Assembly (NCBI RefSeq): GCF_022760755.1
Contig: NZ_JAIVFP010000001.1
Coordinates: forward strand, 1,840,001 to 1,904,000
Length of the DNA: 64,000 nt
Origin: Candidatus Rhodoblastus alkanivorans
GTDB taxonomy: Bacteria; Pseudomonadota; Alphaproteobacteria; Rhizobiales; Beijerinckiaceae
Reading direction: 5' to 3'
This document shows, in pieces, positions 35,250 through 44,302 of this stretch. The stretch's first letter is position 1. Every line of letters begins with the position of its first letter. The position numbers and the translations under genes were made by a program. Under the pieces are notes generated by a model. It did no database searches and was not told the DNA's origin. It was given only the letters and a program-made list of their open reading frames with translations.

Positions 35250-36539
35250 ATGACCGATTGGAGCTATGAAACCTGCGATCCGGCTTTCGAAGATCGCGTG
35301 AGCCTTCCTCGGAAGGTCTTTGTCCGGGCCGTTCCTGCCTTTGCCGCCTTCTCCTTCAGCGCGGCAGTCGCGCTGCGGCTCGCGGGCGGCCTCGCCGGCC
35401 AGGCCGCCGCGCCCGCGCCCGAGCGAGTTGCGGCCAATGCGCCGGCGGCGCCCGAGAATGTCGCCATTCCCCATGTCGACCTCGCGTCGGGTCCGACGAA
35501 ACCCAATCTCGACAATGCCCGCAATCCGTTCGGCGGCCTGTTCGATCCCCAGGGCGAAACCCGGGGCATGCCGGCTCTGGAGGCCCGCACCGATCCCATC
35601 GGCCCCTCTTTCTCGCCGCTTCAGGCCCAGCCTTTGTTCACGATGGTCGAAGCGCCGGACGCCGGAACCGATGTCGCCGACGCCAGGACTGACCAGCAGA
35701 GCGTTGCCCAACAGACTGCCGCCGCACAGCTCGACTCCGCCGACGACGTCGAGCACACGCCGCTGAAGCCGGCCCTGCCTCCGGTCCAGACCGCGGAGGT
35801 CGAGCAGACGGATGCGCAAGTTCAAAGCTCGGCCCAGGCCGAAATCGCGGCTCCCCTGCCGCCGGCCCGCCCGCCCCAACTCGCCGCGCTGGTGCGCTCC
35901 GCCGAGGAAGCCGCGCCGCGCCGCGAGTCGCCCTCCGCGCCGAGCCGCGCCGCCGCCGCCGCCGCCGCCACCGCGCGCGAGCGCGCCCAAGCCACGACTT
36001 TCGCGCGCAACGACCCGCGCAGCTTCTTCGACAATATCTTCGACAAACACAACGATCAGCAGCGCAAGGGGCCGCAGCTCGCCTATGCCTCGCCCGACGC
36101 CGGCGGCGGCGGCCTGTTCAACCTCTCGCACCTCTTGCCGTCCTCTCCGGCGCCGGTCACGGCGAGCGGCGGCACGGCGGTCTATGACATTTCGGCTCAC
36201 ACCGTCTATCTGCCGGACGGCCGCAAGCTCGAAGCCCATTCCGGCCTCGGCGCATTTTTCGACGATCCGAACCATGTCCATGTCCGCATGCGCGGCTCGA
36301 CGCCGCCTGCGGTCTATAAGCTCAGCCTGCGCGAGAGCCTGTTCCACGGCGTCCGGGCGCTGCGCCTGACCCCGGTCGATGGCAATGTCTATGGCCGCAA
36401 CGGCCTGCTGGCCCATACGTTCATGCTCGGCGCGCGTGGCGATTCCAACGGTTGCGTGTCGTTCCGCAATTATCGCGCCTTCCTCGACGCCTATATGCGC
36501 GGCGAGGTCCGCGAGCTGAAGGTGGTGGCGAGCCGGTAG
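35250..36539 (+). CDS. DUF2778 (L,D-transpeptidase-like) protein
   Basis: The 429-residue protein has a short N-terminal cytoplasmic part, one membrane segment (about residues 25-47, FAAFSFSAAVALRLAGGLAG), a long low-complexity Ala/Pro/Gln-rich periplasmic linker (about 50-280), and a C-terminal DUF2778 domain (about 300-425). That domain ends with LAHTFMLGARGDSNGCVSFR, keeping the His, Asp and Cys that form the active site of the L,D-transpeptidase-like Tlde1/DUF2778 fold. It probably edits peptidoglycan. It stands alone. A hairpin covers its stop codon. Start: ATG giving MTDWSYET, the usual beginning of these rhizobial proteins. Confidence 0.82.
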   Translation: MTDWSYETCDPAFEDRVSLPRKVFVRAVPAFAAFSFSAAVALRLAGGLAGQAAAPAPERVAANAPAAPENVAIPHVDLASGPTKPNLDNARNPFGGLFDPQGETRGMPALEARTDPIGPSFSPLQAQPLFTMVEAPDAGTDVADARTDQQSVAQQTAAAQLDSADDVEHTPLKPALPPVQTAEVEQTDAQVQSSAQAEIAAPLPPARPPQLAALVRSAEEAAPRRESPSAPSRAAAAAAATARERAQATTFARNDPRSFFDNIFDKHNDQQRKGPQLAYASPDAGGGGLFNLSHLLPSSPAPVTASGGTAVYDISAHTVYLPDGRKLEAHSGLGAFFDDPNHVHVRMRGSTPPAVYKLSLRESLFHGVRALRLTPVDGNVYGRNGLLAHTFMLGARGDSNGCVSFRNYRAFLDAYMRGEVRELKVVASR

Positions 36540-36549
36540 TCCGGCTCGC
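36528..36549 (+). terminator. Hairpin spanning the DUF2778 stop codon
   Basis: A 9-bp stem GCGAGCCGG/CCGGCTCGC (36528-36536 with 36541-36549, loop TAGT) includes the stop codon. No U-run follows, so termination is uncertain. Confidence 0.4.
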
Positions 36550-36730
36550 GCTCCGCGCGGCTTGCCTCAAAAATCCTTTTGCTATTTCGCCCCGGCCGCC
36601 TCCAGGGGCCGCGGCCCCGATGGTTCCCGTGGGCCGGGGCTCTGCCGTTTGCCTGCATCCCGGCTTTCGTGGCGGCGATGCCGAATGAGGCGCTGACACC
36701 GGCCCCATCCCGCTCTATAAGACGCCTTCC

Positions 36731-36755
36731 GCCCGCGCCGAAAACCGGCGCGGGC
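36731..36755 (+). promoter_or_regulatory. GC-rich hairpin upstream of sdhE
   Basis: A 10-bp stem (36731-36740 with 36746-36755) with a loop of AAAAC lies 23 bases before the sdhE start and just upstream of its GGAGG site. It could be a terminator of the preceding gene or could affect translation. Confidence 0.4.
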
Positions 36756-36777
36756 CTTTCGGCATTTCGGAGGCTCC

Positions 36778-37074
36778 ATGTCGGGGACGACAAGGTCGAG
36801 CGAAGGTTTGGATGCGCGCCGGCGGAAAATTCTGTTCCGCTGCTGGCACAGGGGCATGAGGGAGGTCGATCTCCTGCTCGGCCAGTTCGCAGACGCCCGC
36901 ATCGGCGAATTGAGCGAGGACGAACTCGACCAGCTCGAACATTTCATGGAAGCGCAGGACGCGGACATTTTTTCCTGGTTTGCCGGCTCGAAGCCGGTCG
37001 ATCCGGCCTTCGATCGTCCGATCTTCCAGACGATCAAAGCCTTCCACACCCATAACGGCCCGATTCACGTCTGA
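36778..37074 (+). CDS. sdhE: Succinate dehydrogenase assembly factor SdhE
   Basis: The 98-residue cytosolic protein helps attach FAD to the SdhA subunit. It has the conserved RGMREVDLLLGQFAD with the RGxxE motif used for flavinylation, then ELSEDELDQLEHFMEAQDAD and a C-terminal WFAGSKPV. Length fits the family. A GGAGG site lies seven bases before the ATG. The gene next to mfd is a common alphaproteobacterial arrangement (sdhE beside recG/mfd), although recG is not here. Confidence 0.92.
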   Translation: MSGTTRSSEGLDARRRKILFRCWHRGMREVDLLLGQFADARIGELSEDELDQLEHFMEAQDADIFSWFAGSKPVDPAFDRPIFQTIKAFHTHNGPIHV

Positions 37075-37089
37075 CGGAACCGCTTCCAT

Positions 37090-37118
37090 TCCCCGCCCAG
37101 GGCGTCGGCAAGGACGCC
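37090..37118. repeat. Intergenic 29-bp stem-loop repeat, copy B
   Basis: The second copy of the 29-bp repeat at 12780-12808. The stem GGGCGTC/GACGCCC is kept although the loop bases differ. It lies between sdhE and mfd. Confidence 0.5.
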
Positions 37119-37178
37119 CGTCTTTCGACAGGCCGGCGGGGAGAGGGGGCGCGAACGACACCCATTCGAACTGACCCC

Positions 37179-40100
37179 ATGCTCCACCTCCTCCGCGCCA
37201 ACGCCGAACTCGAAAAAGGCCATTCCCTCGTTCTGTCGCGGGCGCCGGAAGGCTTTGACGCCTTTGTCGCCGCCGATCTCGCCCGCGCCCAGGCCAAGGC
37301 GGGCGAGGGGCGCTCCTGCGCTCTGGTTCATGTCGCGCGCGACAGCCAAAGGCTGCGCGCCTTCCGCGAGGCTTTGACCTTCGCCGCGCCCGAGGCCGAA
37401 ATTCTGGAGTTTCCGGCCTGGGACTGCCAGCCCTATGACCGCGTTTCGCCAAACGCCGCGATCGCCGCGCAGCGCATGACGGCGCTGGCGCGCCTCGCCC
37501 GCACCCGCTCCTCGCTCGAAAAACCGCGCATTCTGCTTACCACCGTCGCCGCGCTCTCCCAGCGCGTCCCGCCGCGCAAGGAAATGGCGGCCAAGAGCTT
37601 TTCGGCCGCGCCCGGCGCCGTGGTCGATCTGCATGAGCTTGCCGCCTGGCTCGACGCCAACGGTTTTTTGCGCGCTTCCACGGTGAGAGAAAGCGGCGAA
37701 TACGCCCTGCGCGGCGGCATTGTCGATCTTTACCCGCCGAGCCTGCCCGGCCCGGTGCGGCTCGATTTCTTCGGCGACGTGCTGGAAACGATCCGCGCCT
37801 TCGATCCGGAAAGCCAGCGCACCACCGGCCAATTGCGCTCGCTCGATCTCGTGCCCGTCAACGAGGCGCCGATCCTCACCGAGACGATCAAGCGCTTTCG
37901 CCAAGGCTATATCGCCCATTTCGGGGCCCAGACCCGCGGCGACGCCCTTTACGAAGCGGTCAGCGAAGGCCGCCGCCCGGCCGGGCTCGAACATTGGCTG
38001 CCGCTGCTCTACGACCGGCTCGACACCTTGCTCGACTATCTCGACGACGCGCCATTGCTGCTCGACGCCCAGGCGGAGGCCGCGGCGCACGAGCGTTTCG
38101 TTCAAATCCAGGATTATTACGAATCGCGCCGCAGCGTCTTTGCCCATGAGCCCGCGAGCTGCAATTACAAGCCGCTGCCGCCGGACGAACTCTACATGGG
38201 GCCGGACGAATTCGCGAAGGCGTTGAGCAGCGCCGCGACGGCGCGCTTCTCCCCCTTCGCCGAGCCGGAGGGCGCGACGAAAGTCATTGATTGCGGCGGC
38301 GCGCCGGGACGCAATTTCGCAACCGAGCGCAATGACGAAAACGCCAATGTCTTCCAGGCGGCGGTGGACCATATCCGCGCCTTGCAGGGCGAGGGCAAAA
38401 GGATCGTGGTCGCCGGCTGGAGCGACGGCTCGCGCGAGCGTCTCGCCTCGGTTCTGGCCGAGCATGGCTTGAAGAAACACGAAAACGTCTCCTCGCTCGT
38501 CCAGGCTCTCGGCCTGCGCGACGCCCGCGTCGCCTTCGCGGTGATCGGGCTGGAGGCGGGCTTTGTCGCCGGCGATCTCGCTCTCATCGGCGAACAGGAC
38601 ATATTGGGCGACCGCCTCGCCCCGCAGCGCAAGCGCCGCAAGCGGCCCGAGAATTTCCTGGCCGAGGTCGCGGCCCTGTCGGCGGGCGATCTCGTCGTCC
38701 ATGTCGATCACGGCATCGGCCGTTTCGTCGGCCTCAAGCAGATCGAGGCGGCGGGCGCGCCGCACGACTGCCTGGAGCTGCATTACCACGGCGGCGACAA
38801 GCTGTTTCTGCCGGTCGAGAACATCGAGCTGCTGTCGCGCTATGGCTCGGAAGAGACCGAGGTTCCGCTCGACCGGCTCGGCCATACCGCCTGGCGCGAG
38901 CGCAAAGCCCGCCTGAAGCTGCGCATCCGCCAGATGGCGCAGGGGCTCATTAAAATTGCCGCCGCCCGAGCCCTGCACGAGGCGCCGAAGCTGACGCCGC
39001 CCGAGGGCCTTTACGAGGAATTCTGCGCCCGCTTCCCCTATGACGAGACCGACGACCAGACCGCTGCGATCGAAGCCTCGCTTGCCGACATGGCCTCGGG
39101 CCGGCCGATGGACCGCCTGATCTGCGGCGACGTCGGCTTCGGCAAGACCGAAGTGGCGCTGCGCGCGGCCTTTGCGGCGGCGATCAATGGCGTTCAGGTT
39201 GCGGTGGTCGTGCCGACGACTTTGCTCGCGCGCCAGCATTTCAAGAATTTTTCCGCGCGTTTCGCCGGTTTGCCCGTGCATCTGGCGCAAATGTCGCGCA
39301 TGGCGAGCGCCGCCGATATGCGCGCCGCCCGCGCCGGGATCCAGGACGGCTCGATCGACATCGTCATCGGCACCCATGCGGTGCTGGGCAAGACGGTGAA
39401 ATTCAAAAATCTCGGCCTTGTCATCATCGACGAGGAGCAGCATTTCGGCGTCGGCCACAAGGAAAGGCTGAAGGAGCTGCGCGCCGAAGTCCATGTGCTG
39501 ACGCTTTCGGCGACGCCGATCCCGCGCACCCTGCAACTGGCGCTGACCGGCGTGCGCGAACTCTCGATCATCGCCACGCCGCCGGTCGATCGCCTCGCGG
39601 TGCGCACGTTCGTCACGCCCTTCGACGATCTCATCCTGCGCGAGGCGCTGCTGCGCGAGCGTTTTCGCGGCGGCCAGAGCTTTTTCGTCTGTCCGCGTCT
39701 GGAGGACCTCGAAGATGTCGCGGCCTGGCTTCGGCAAAATGTTCCGGAAGCCAATTTCACCATCGCTCATGGCCAGATGGCGGCGACCGAGCTGGAGGAG
39801 CGCGTCGGCGCCTTCTACGACGGCAAATATGACGTGCTGGTCTCGACCAACATCGTCGAATCCGGCCTCGACATTCCGACCGCCAATACATTGATCGTCT
39901 ATCGCGCCGACATGTTCGGTCTGGCGCAGCTCTATCAGTTGCGCGGACGCGTCGGGCGCTCGAAAACCCGCGCCTATGCCTTCTTCACCACGCCGGTCAA
40001 CCGCACGATCACGCCACAGGCCCAGAAACGGCTGGAGGTGCTGCAATCGCTCGACACGCTCGGGGCGGGCTTCCAGCTCGCCAGCCACGATCTCGACCTG

Positions 40101-40691
40101 CGCGGCGCCGGCAATCTGCTCGGCGACGAACAGTCCGGCCATATCAAGGAAGTCGGCTACGAGCTTTACCAGCAGATGCTGAACGAGACGATCGCCGCGC
40201 TCAAGGCGGGCGGCGGCGAGACGGTCGAAGAGACGTGGTCGCCGCTGATCACTTTGGGGACGCCGGTGACGATCCCCGAACATTATGTCGAGGATCTCGA
40301 CCTGCGCCTGCAACTTTATCGCCGCCTCGCGACGCTCGACGAAGAGGCCGAGATCGAGAGTTTCGCCGCCGAAATGATCGACCGTTTCGGCCCCATGCCC
40401 GACGAGGTGAAGCAGTTGATGACCCTCGTCGGCGTCAAGGTTCTGTGCCGCCGCGCCCATGTCGAGAAGGTCGAGGCGGGGCCGAAGGGGATCATCGTCG
40501 GTTTCCGCAACAATTCCTTCGCCAATCCGGCCGGGCTGGTGCGTTTCATCGCGCGGCAGGGCTCGGAGGCGAAGGTGCGGCCGGACATGAAAATCGTCTT
40601 CATCGGCGATTTCGAACGCGCCAAGGACCGCCTGAGCGGCGCCCGCGCCATTTTGCGCGAGCTGGTGCAGATTGCCGAGAAGAAGGGGTAA
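37179..40691 (+). CDS. mfd: Transcription-repair coupling factor
   Basis: The 1170-residue Mfd removes stalled RNA polymerase at DNA lesions and recruits UvrA. In order it has the UvrB-homology region (about 1-330), the RNA-polymerase-interacting CarD-like domain (about 495-560, LVVHVDHGIGRFVGLKQIEA), the RecG-like motor with Walker A in ICGDVGFGKTEVALRAA, the DEEQ box in LVIIDEEQHFGVGHKERL, TLSATPIPRTLQLAL, and motif VI QLRGRVGRSKTRAYAFF, and the C-terminal UvrA-interacting region. Length and motifs are complete. The start ATG gives MLHLLRANAELEKG. Confidence 0.97.
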   Translation: MLHLLRANAELEKGHSLVLSRAPEGFDAFVAADLARAQAKAGEGRSCALVHVARDSQRLRAFREALTFAAPEAEILEFPAWDCQPYDRVSPNAAIAAQRMTALARLARTRSSLEKPRILLTTVAALSQRVPPRKEMAAKSFSAAPGAVVDLHELAAWLDANGFLRASTVRESGEYALRGGIVDLYPPSLPGPVRLDFFGDVLETIRAFDPESQRTTGQLRSLDLVPVNEAPILTETIKRFRQGYIAHFGAQTRGDALYEAVSEGRRPAGLEHWLPLLYDRLDTLLDYLDDAPLLLDAQAEAAAHERFVQIQDYYESRRSVFAHEPASCNYKPLPPDELYMGPDEFAKALSSAATARFSPFAEPEGATKVIDCGGAPGRNFATERNDENANVFQAAVDHIRALQGEGKRIVVAGWSDGSRERLASVLAEHGLKKHENVSSLVQALGLRDARVAFAVIGLEAGFVAGDLALIGEQDILGDRLAPQRKRRKRPENFLAEVAALSAGDLVVHVDHGIGRFVGLKQIEAAGAPHDCLELHYHGGDKLFLPVENIELLSRYGSEETEVPLDRLGHTAWRERKARLKLRIRQMAQGLIKIAAARALHEAPKLTPPEGLYEEFCARFPYDETDDQTAAIEASLADMASGRPMDRLICGDVGFGKTEVALRAAFAAAINGVQVAVVVPTTLLARQHFKNFSARFAGLPVHLAQMSRMASAADMRAARAGIQDGSIDIVIGTHAVLGKTVKFKNLGLVIIDEEQHFGVGHKERLKELRAEVHVLTLSATPIPRTLQLALTGVRELSIIATPPVDRLAVRTFVTPFDDLILREALLRERFRGGQSFFVCPRLEDLEDVAAWLRQNVPEANFTIAHGQMAATELEERVGAFYDGKYDVLVSTNIVESGLDIPTANTLIVYRADMFGLAQLYQLRGRVGRSKTRAYAFFTTPVNRTITPQAQKRLEVLQSLDTLGAGFQLASHDLDLRGAGNLLGDEQSGHIKEVGYELYQQMLNETIAALKAGGGETVEETWSPLITLGTPVTIPEHYVEDLDLRLQLYRRLATLDEEAEIESFAAEMIDRFGPMPDEVKQLMTLVGVKVLCRRAHVEKVEAGPKGIIVGFRNNSFANPAGLVRFIARQGSEAKVRPDMKIVFIGDFERAKDRLSGARAILRELVQIAEKKG

Positions 40692-40936
40692 GGGCAGCGG
40701 CCTTTCGGCCTGACCCGAAAGGCATGCTTCGGCTGGCGTCGATCCGGCTTTTTGGCGCGAGAAGGGTTCGCGCCATGCCAGCGACGGTAAGGATCACGAC
40801 GGACTTTTCGGCGTCTGAACCGCGGCGCCTTGCATCGCGTTCGAAAGACGCCAACCGATGCCGACGGCTTTCGTCTCCGGCGGCGGTCGTCGATGGGATC
40901 GAGCGGTCGGATGCCGCGCGGCGCTCGCCTCGCCAT

Positions 40937-41208
40937 GCGCCGGTGCAAATTCATGTCGATGAAATCTCCCGCCGCGTCGCCAAAGGCGCCCACACCGTCA
41001 CGCGCCCCCGAAACTGAACCCGGTCGAAAACGTCCGGCGGCGTCCGCGCGCCAATGGGCGCTCGAACCGGGTCTTCGAAGCCTGTAACGAATTCATCGAC
41101 GCCGCCCGCGACGCCTTGAAAAAACGCGCGCCCGCGCCCGCCGTCGTAACTTCAATCGAGCCTGTGCGGCCGGGACCACGCGGGTCCTTCGCAAGCGCCG
41201 CGGCATGA
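40937..41208 (+). pseudogene. Remnant of an IS630-family transposase
   Basis: Two pieces of an IS630 C-terminal domain remain. The first, APVQIHVDEISRRVAKGAH (40937-about 41000), matches the segment before the second catalytic Asp. The second, LNPVENVRRRPRANGRSNRV then FEACNEFIDAARDALKK (41014 onward), matches the PELNPVENxW region with the third acidic residue. About 30 residues including the middle Asp are missing between them and the frame changes. It is flanked by mfd and a reductase gene; no terminal repeats are recognised. It is decayed and cannot transpose. Confidence 0.65.
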
Positions 41209-41272
41209 CATCCGGAATTGGTCTCTCATTTGCTTGGGACCGTGACAGGATCAGATGATGCGAGAGGACGAA

Positions 41273-42232
41273 ATGTCAGACGATGCCTTGCGCTCGGTCG
41301 TTGTGGCCAAGAAAACCGTTGAAGCCAGCAATATGTTGTCCTTCGAACTGGTCGACCCTGACGGAACGGAGCTTCCTGCCTTTTCCGCTGGCTCCCATAT
41401 CGATGTGACAATCCCGGGGGGATTGGTTCGCCAATACTCCCTGTGCAACAGCGAAGCCGATCGTCAGCGCTATATTATCGGCGTGTGGAAGGATCCGAAC
41501 AGCCGCGGCGGGTCGATCGCCATGCATGACGCGGTGAAAGAAGGGGATGTGCTGCGGGTCGGCCTGCCGCGCAACCGTTTCCGCGTGCCGCGCAACACCA
41601 AGCGCGCCTTGCTGCTCGCGCGCGGCGTCGGCGTGACGCCGATCCTGAGCATCGCCGATCACCTGAAGGCGCATGATATCCCCTTCGCTTTCCATTATCT
41701 CAACGCGCTTGGGTCGCCGGGGGCGTTCCAAGCCATGATCGAGGGCTCCGCCTTCGCGGAAAATACGACATCTTATCTGGAATCGAATGGCGAGAGCGTG
41801 GACCCGAAGAAGGTTCTTGTCGATCAACCGGAGGATACGCAACTCTTCATCTGCGGCGTCGACTGGTGGATCGACCCAATTGTTGCCTTTGCCAAGCAAA
41901 ACGGCTGGACCGAAGAACGCATCCATATCGAGCGCTTCACGGCAAAGGCCTCGGCGCCTTTGCTCGACAAGGTGTTCGAGGTGAAGATCGCAAGCACCGG
42001 CGCCGTCTTCAAGATTCCCGGCGACAAGAGCGTCACTGAGTTTCTGGAAGAAAAGGGCGTCAAGATTCCCACCTCCTGCGAGCAGGGCATGTGCGGGACC
42101 TGCAAGGTCAAGATCGTCGAGGGCGAGGCGGACCACCGTGACAAACGCCTCTCGGACGAGCAGCGCGCCCAAGGCTATTTCCTCGCCTGCGTGTCTCGGG
42201 CGAAGGGCGATCTTCTTGTGTTGGATCTGTGA
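41273..42232 (+). CDS. PDR/VanB-family oxidoreductase (flavin, NAD and 2Fe-2S)
   Basis: The 319-residue reductase has three parts: an FMN-binding barrel (RQYSLCNSEADRQRYIIGVW, about 60-80), an NAD-binding domain (RALLLARGVGVTPILSIADH, about 110-130, and QLFICGVDWW) and a C-terminal plant-type 2Fe-2S domain with Cys ligands in IPTSCEQGMCGTCKVKIVEG and a later Cys in YFLACVSRA. It passes electrons from NADH to an oxygenase such as a vanillate O-demethylase-like Rieske enzyme. No oxygenase gene is next to it, so the partner must be elsewhere. Start: ATG at 41273 with GAGAGGA upstream is preferred over the earlier ATGs at 41255 and 41258. Confidence 0.9.
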   Translation: MSDDALRSVVVAKKTVEASNMLSFELVDPDGTELPAFSAGSHIDVTIPGGLVRQYSLCNSEADRQRYIIGVWKDPNSRGGSIAMHDAVKEGDVLRVGLPRNRFRVPRNTKRALLLARGVGVTPILSIADHLKAHDIPFAFHYLNALGSPGAFQAMIEGSAFAENTTSYLESNGESVDPKKVLVDQPEDTQLFICGVDWWIDPIVAFAKQNGWTEERIHIERFTAKASAPLLDKVFEVKIASTGAVFKIPGDKSVTEFLEEKGVKIPTSCEQGMCGTCKVKIVEGEADHRDKRLSDEQRAQGYFLACVSRAKGDLLVLDL

Positions 42233-42327
42233 CATCGACTGAGGACGAGGCTGCGGCGCTCCGCCCGCGTTGAGGACCGGGCGGAGGCCCTGCGCCTCGT
42301 CGCTTATCGGACAAAGGACACACGACC

Positions 42328-42570
42328 ATGCACAACAAGCGCCTGGAGGCCCTGCGCAGCAATCCCGGCGGGGACTGGATCCCCGCCGACATCGAGATCA
42401 CAGCCTCTCAATATGCCTTGAAATTCAGGAAGGTGACCGGAACCCACGAGGTGTTTCTCCATCCCTCCGTGCCGGATTGCGTCACCATCCCGCTGAAACA
42501 GAAGATCCGGGCCGTTCATGTCCGCGCCTTCGTCGCCCTGATCGACAAGATGGATGCACTCGACCAATGA
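42328..42570 (+). CDS. HicA-like toxin (type II toxin-antitoxin)
   Basis: The 80-residue protein has the HicA double-stranded RNA-binding-like fold. KVTGTHEVFLHPSVPDCVTI holds the catalytic His in GTHEVF, with CVTIPLKQKIRAVHVRAFV as the C-terminal helix. HicA cleaves mRNA during translation when free of HicB. The N-terminal region has an extra loop compared with the shortest HicA proteins. The stop overlaps the start of the next gene by four bases (ATGA), which fits the usual toxin-first order of hicAB. Confidence 0.8.
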   Translation: MHNKRLEALRSNPGGDWIPADIEITASQYALKFRKVTGTHEVFLHPSVPDCVTIPLKQKIRAVHVRAFVALIDKMDALDQ

Positions 42571-42785
42571 CCGATCCCAGCGCCTATCGCTACGAGGTGG
42601 CGCCTCTCGCTGAAGCGGAAGGCGGCGGCTATGTGGTGAGCTTCCCCGATATTCCCGGCTGTCTCGGCGTCGGCGACACCGAAGAGGAGGCCGTCGCCGA
42701 TGCGCAAAAGGCGCTCTTTGCCTGCCTTGACGCGCTAAAGGCCGTCCGGCGGGCGGCCCCTGCGCCCTCCGCGCCGCCAGGCTGA
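42567..42785 (+). CDS. HicB-like antitoxin, short form
   Basis: The 72-residue protein carries the partial RNase-H-like HicB fold (YRYEVAPLAEAEGGGYVVSF then PDIPGCLGVGDTEEEAVADA) that blocks HicA. Usual HicB proteins continue with a DNA-binding helix-turn-helix or ribbon-helix-helix; here the protein stops shortly after LDALKAVRR and a Pro/Ala tail. It may neutralise the toxin without repressing the operon, or may be a truncated copy. It starts at 42567, overlapping the hicA-like gene. Confidence 0.78.
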   Translation: MTDPSAYRYEVAPLAEAEGGGYVVSFPDIPGCLGVGDTEEEAVADAQKALFACLDALKAVRRAAPAPSAPPG

Positions 42786-43153
42786 CAAGGGCTCGGCGAG
42801 GTAGGGGATTTCCGGCTGATCGCCGATCGCCGCGTCCACAATCCGGAATGATCGCGAGAGGGGCGCGTTGGCTTCGTGGAGAGCGCGATAGACGATGACG
42901 TCCGGCCCGCCGGCGGCGGGCGCCAGGCCAGAATAAAACGGACGCGAAGTCGAGAACCTCGAAAAACCACAGGCCGCGCCGTCATTGCAAGCGAAACGAA
43001 GCGCTCCATTCCTACGATGAAATTGATGTGGCGAGGTTTTCTGGATTGCTTCGTCTTCAGCCATTTCGGGAGTCGGATTGAGATTCATGGCCGGCATGGC
43101 GGCGTCCCGCCGCGCCGATGCCGGAACGATTGGCAAAATTCGTCAAAAAACAT
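42786..43153. other. Gene-free stretch
   Basis: Open frames on the minus strand have no ribosome site or recognisable domain. A degenerate Hyphomicrobiales-type intergenic repeat is seen at 42979-43055. Confidence 0.4.
42979..43055. repeat. Degenerate intergenic inverted repeat (CATTGCGAGCGAAGCGAAGC type)
   Basis: GTCATTGCAAGCGAAACGAA at 42981-43000 and, inverted, CTGGATTGCTTCGTC at 43041-43055 resemble the halves of a short intergenic repeat that is abundant in Hyphomicrobiales genomes. Confidence 0.45.
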
Positions 43154-43717
43154 TTATCCCCGCGCAAATGTCGCGAAAGCGTCCAATTGTTTGGCGAGAA
43201 AATCCTTTGTTCCCGCGTCGGTCAGATCACCGGTGGCGCTGTCGCTCTTGCCATAGGCGCCGCCGATCATCGCTTCGGGGACATTCATGACCTTCGCGTC
43301 GAGGAACACGAAGCTCTGGCGCAGGTGATATTGCATCCGCGCGCCGCCGAGCGCGCCGGGCGAGGCGCTCTGGATCAAAATCGGCTTTTGCTTGAAAGGG
43401 GTTGTAGGCAGACGCGACAGCCAGTCGATGGCGTTCTTCAGCACGCCGGGGACGGAATAATTATATTCCGGCGACACCACGATCACGCCGTCGGCGGATT
43501 TGATCGCCGCGCCCATCGCCTCGACGGCGGGGGGAAAGCCCTCGGCCTGAATGTCGGCGTTATAAAGCGGGAAATCGCCGACGGAGCCGAGCGGCGAAAT
43601 CGTGACGCCCTCGGGCGCCAGAGCGGGCAGGGCGCGCGCCACCCCGCCATTAACCGACGCCTTGCGCAGGCTCCCCAGAAGAATGACGAAATTCAGCGGA
43701 GCGGCGGAAGCGGGCAT
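43154..43717 (-). CDS. NADPH-dependent FMN reductase family protein
   Basis: The 187-residue flavodoxin-like protein binds FMN and reduces quinones, azo dyes or metals with NAD(P)H. It has the phosphate-binding loop LGSLRKASVNGGVARAL near residue 14 and the isoalloxazine loop VVSPEYNYSVPGVLKNAIDW near residue 80, both typical. SASPGALGGARMQYHLRQ completes the domain. It is cytosolic and has no obvious partner in the neighbourhood. Start: ATG at 43717. Confidence 0.88.
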   Translation of the reverse strand: MPASAAPLNFVILLGSLRKASVNGGVARALPALAPEGVTISPLGSVGDFPLYNADIQAEGFPPAVEAMGAAIKSADGVIVVSPEYNYSVPGVLKNAIDWLSRLPTTPFKQKPILIQSASPGALGGARMQYHLRQSFVFLDAKVMNVPEAMIGGAYGKSDSATGDLTDAGTKDFLAKQLDAFATFARG

Positions 43718-43804
43718 GGCGGGTCCTGGAGGGTCGGAAGGATGGCGCGCGGATCAAACTCATAACGCCGCTTGAGCGCGACGGTTCCGCGGAAGACGTT
43801 CGGC

Positions 43805-44290
43805 TCACGCTTGCGGCGGCGTCAGTTCCCTCAACGCTTCGGCGGGAAGATGCGGGCGGATCGCGGCGTCGAACACGTCCATCGGCACGGTGACGACGCC
43901 AGCGGGCGGTTCGCCGAGCGCCAGCGCCGCCGCCCTGCGAAAGAAGAACATTCTTGGCGTAACCTTTCCGATGCGCTCCCAGGGAATGAACAGGCGCGCC
44001 TTCTGCGCCAGCGACACGGGAAAGCCGGGCTGGAGGTAAAAGCCGGCGTCGTCGAAGCCGACATTCATGCTGCGGCGATAGACGATTTGCCCCACGGCGA
44101 CGTTCTGGCGCCGAAAAGTCTGGGGCGGCATGGGACGCGTGGTGGCGAAGACCTTCGCCAGATCGCTCCAGCCGCCGCCTTTGGGACCAAAAACGTGCCC
44201 GAACAATGGCGTTAGCAGCCGGCGCAGGAACAAGGCCAGCGCGAACAGGAAAAGCAGGAAGACAAGGTCGAGGAGGAATCGGGCGTCCAT
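43805..44290 (-). CDS. Hypothetical membrane-anchored protein
   Basis: I do not recognise this 161-residue protein. It starts with a membrane helix (about 4-26, RFLLDLVFLLFLFALALFLR), followed by a soluble domain with short strands such as VAVGQIVYRRSMNVGFDDAG and FYLQPGFPVSLAQKARLFIP, then WERIGKVTPRMFFFRRAAAL. The order 'strand, FIPWERIGKV' resembles PH-like or bPH domains of small bacterial membrane proteins, but this is only an impression. It lies 12 bases after the patatin gene on the same strand and may be coexpressed. Confidence 0.6.
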   Translation of the reverse strand: MDARFLLDLVFLLFLFALALFLRRLLTPLFGHVFGPKGGGWSDLAKVFATTRPMPPQTFRRQNVAVGQIVYRRSMNVGFDDAGFYLQPGFPVSLAQKARLFIPWERIGKVTPRMFFFRRAAALALGEPPAGVVTVPMDVFDAAIRPHLPAEALRELTPPQA

Positions 44291-44302
44291 CAGCGTCGCG
44301 CT

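Noticed and set aside
37065-40460. Minus-strand open frame of about 1131 codons
   Set aside because: It is antisense to mfd, which has complete motifs; the frame has no recognisable domain.
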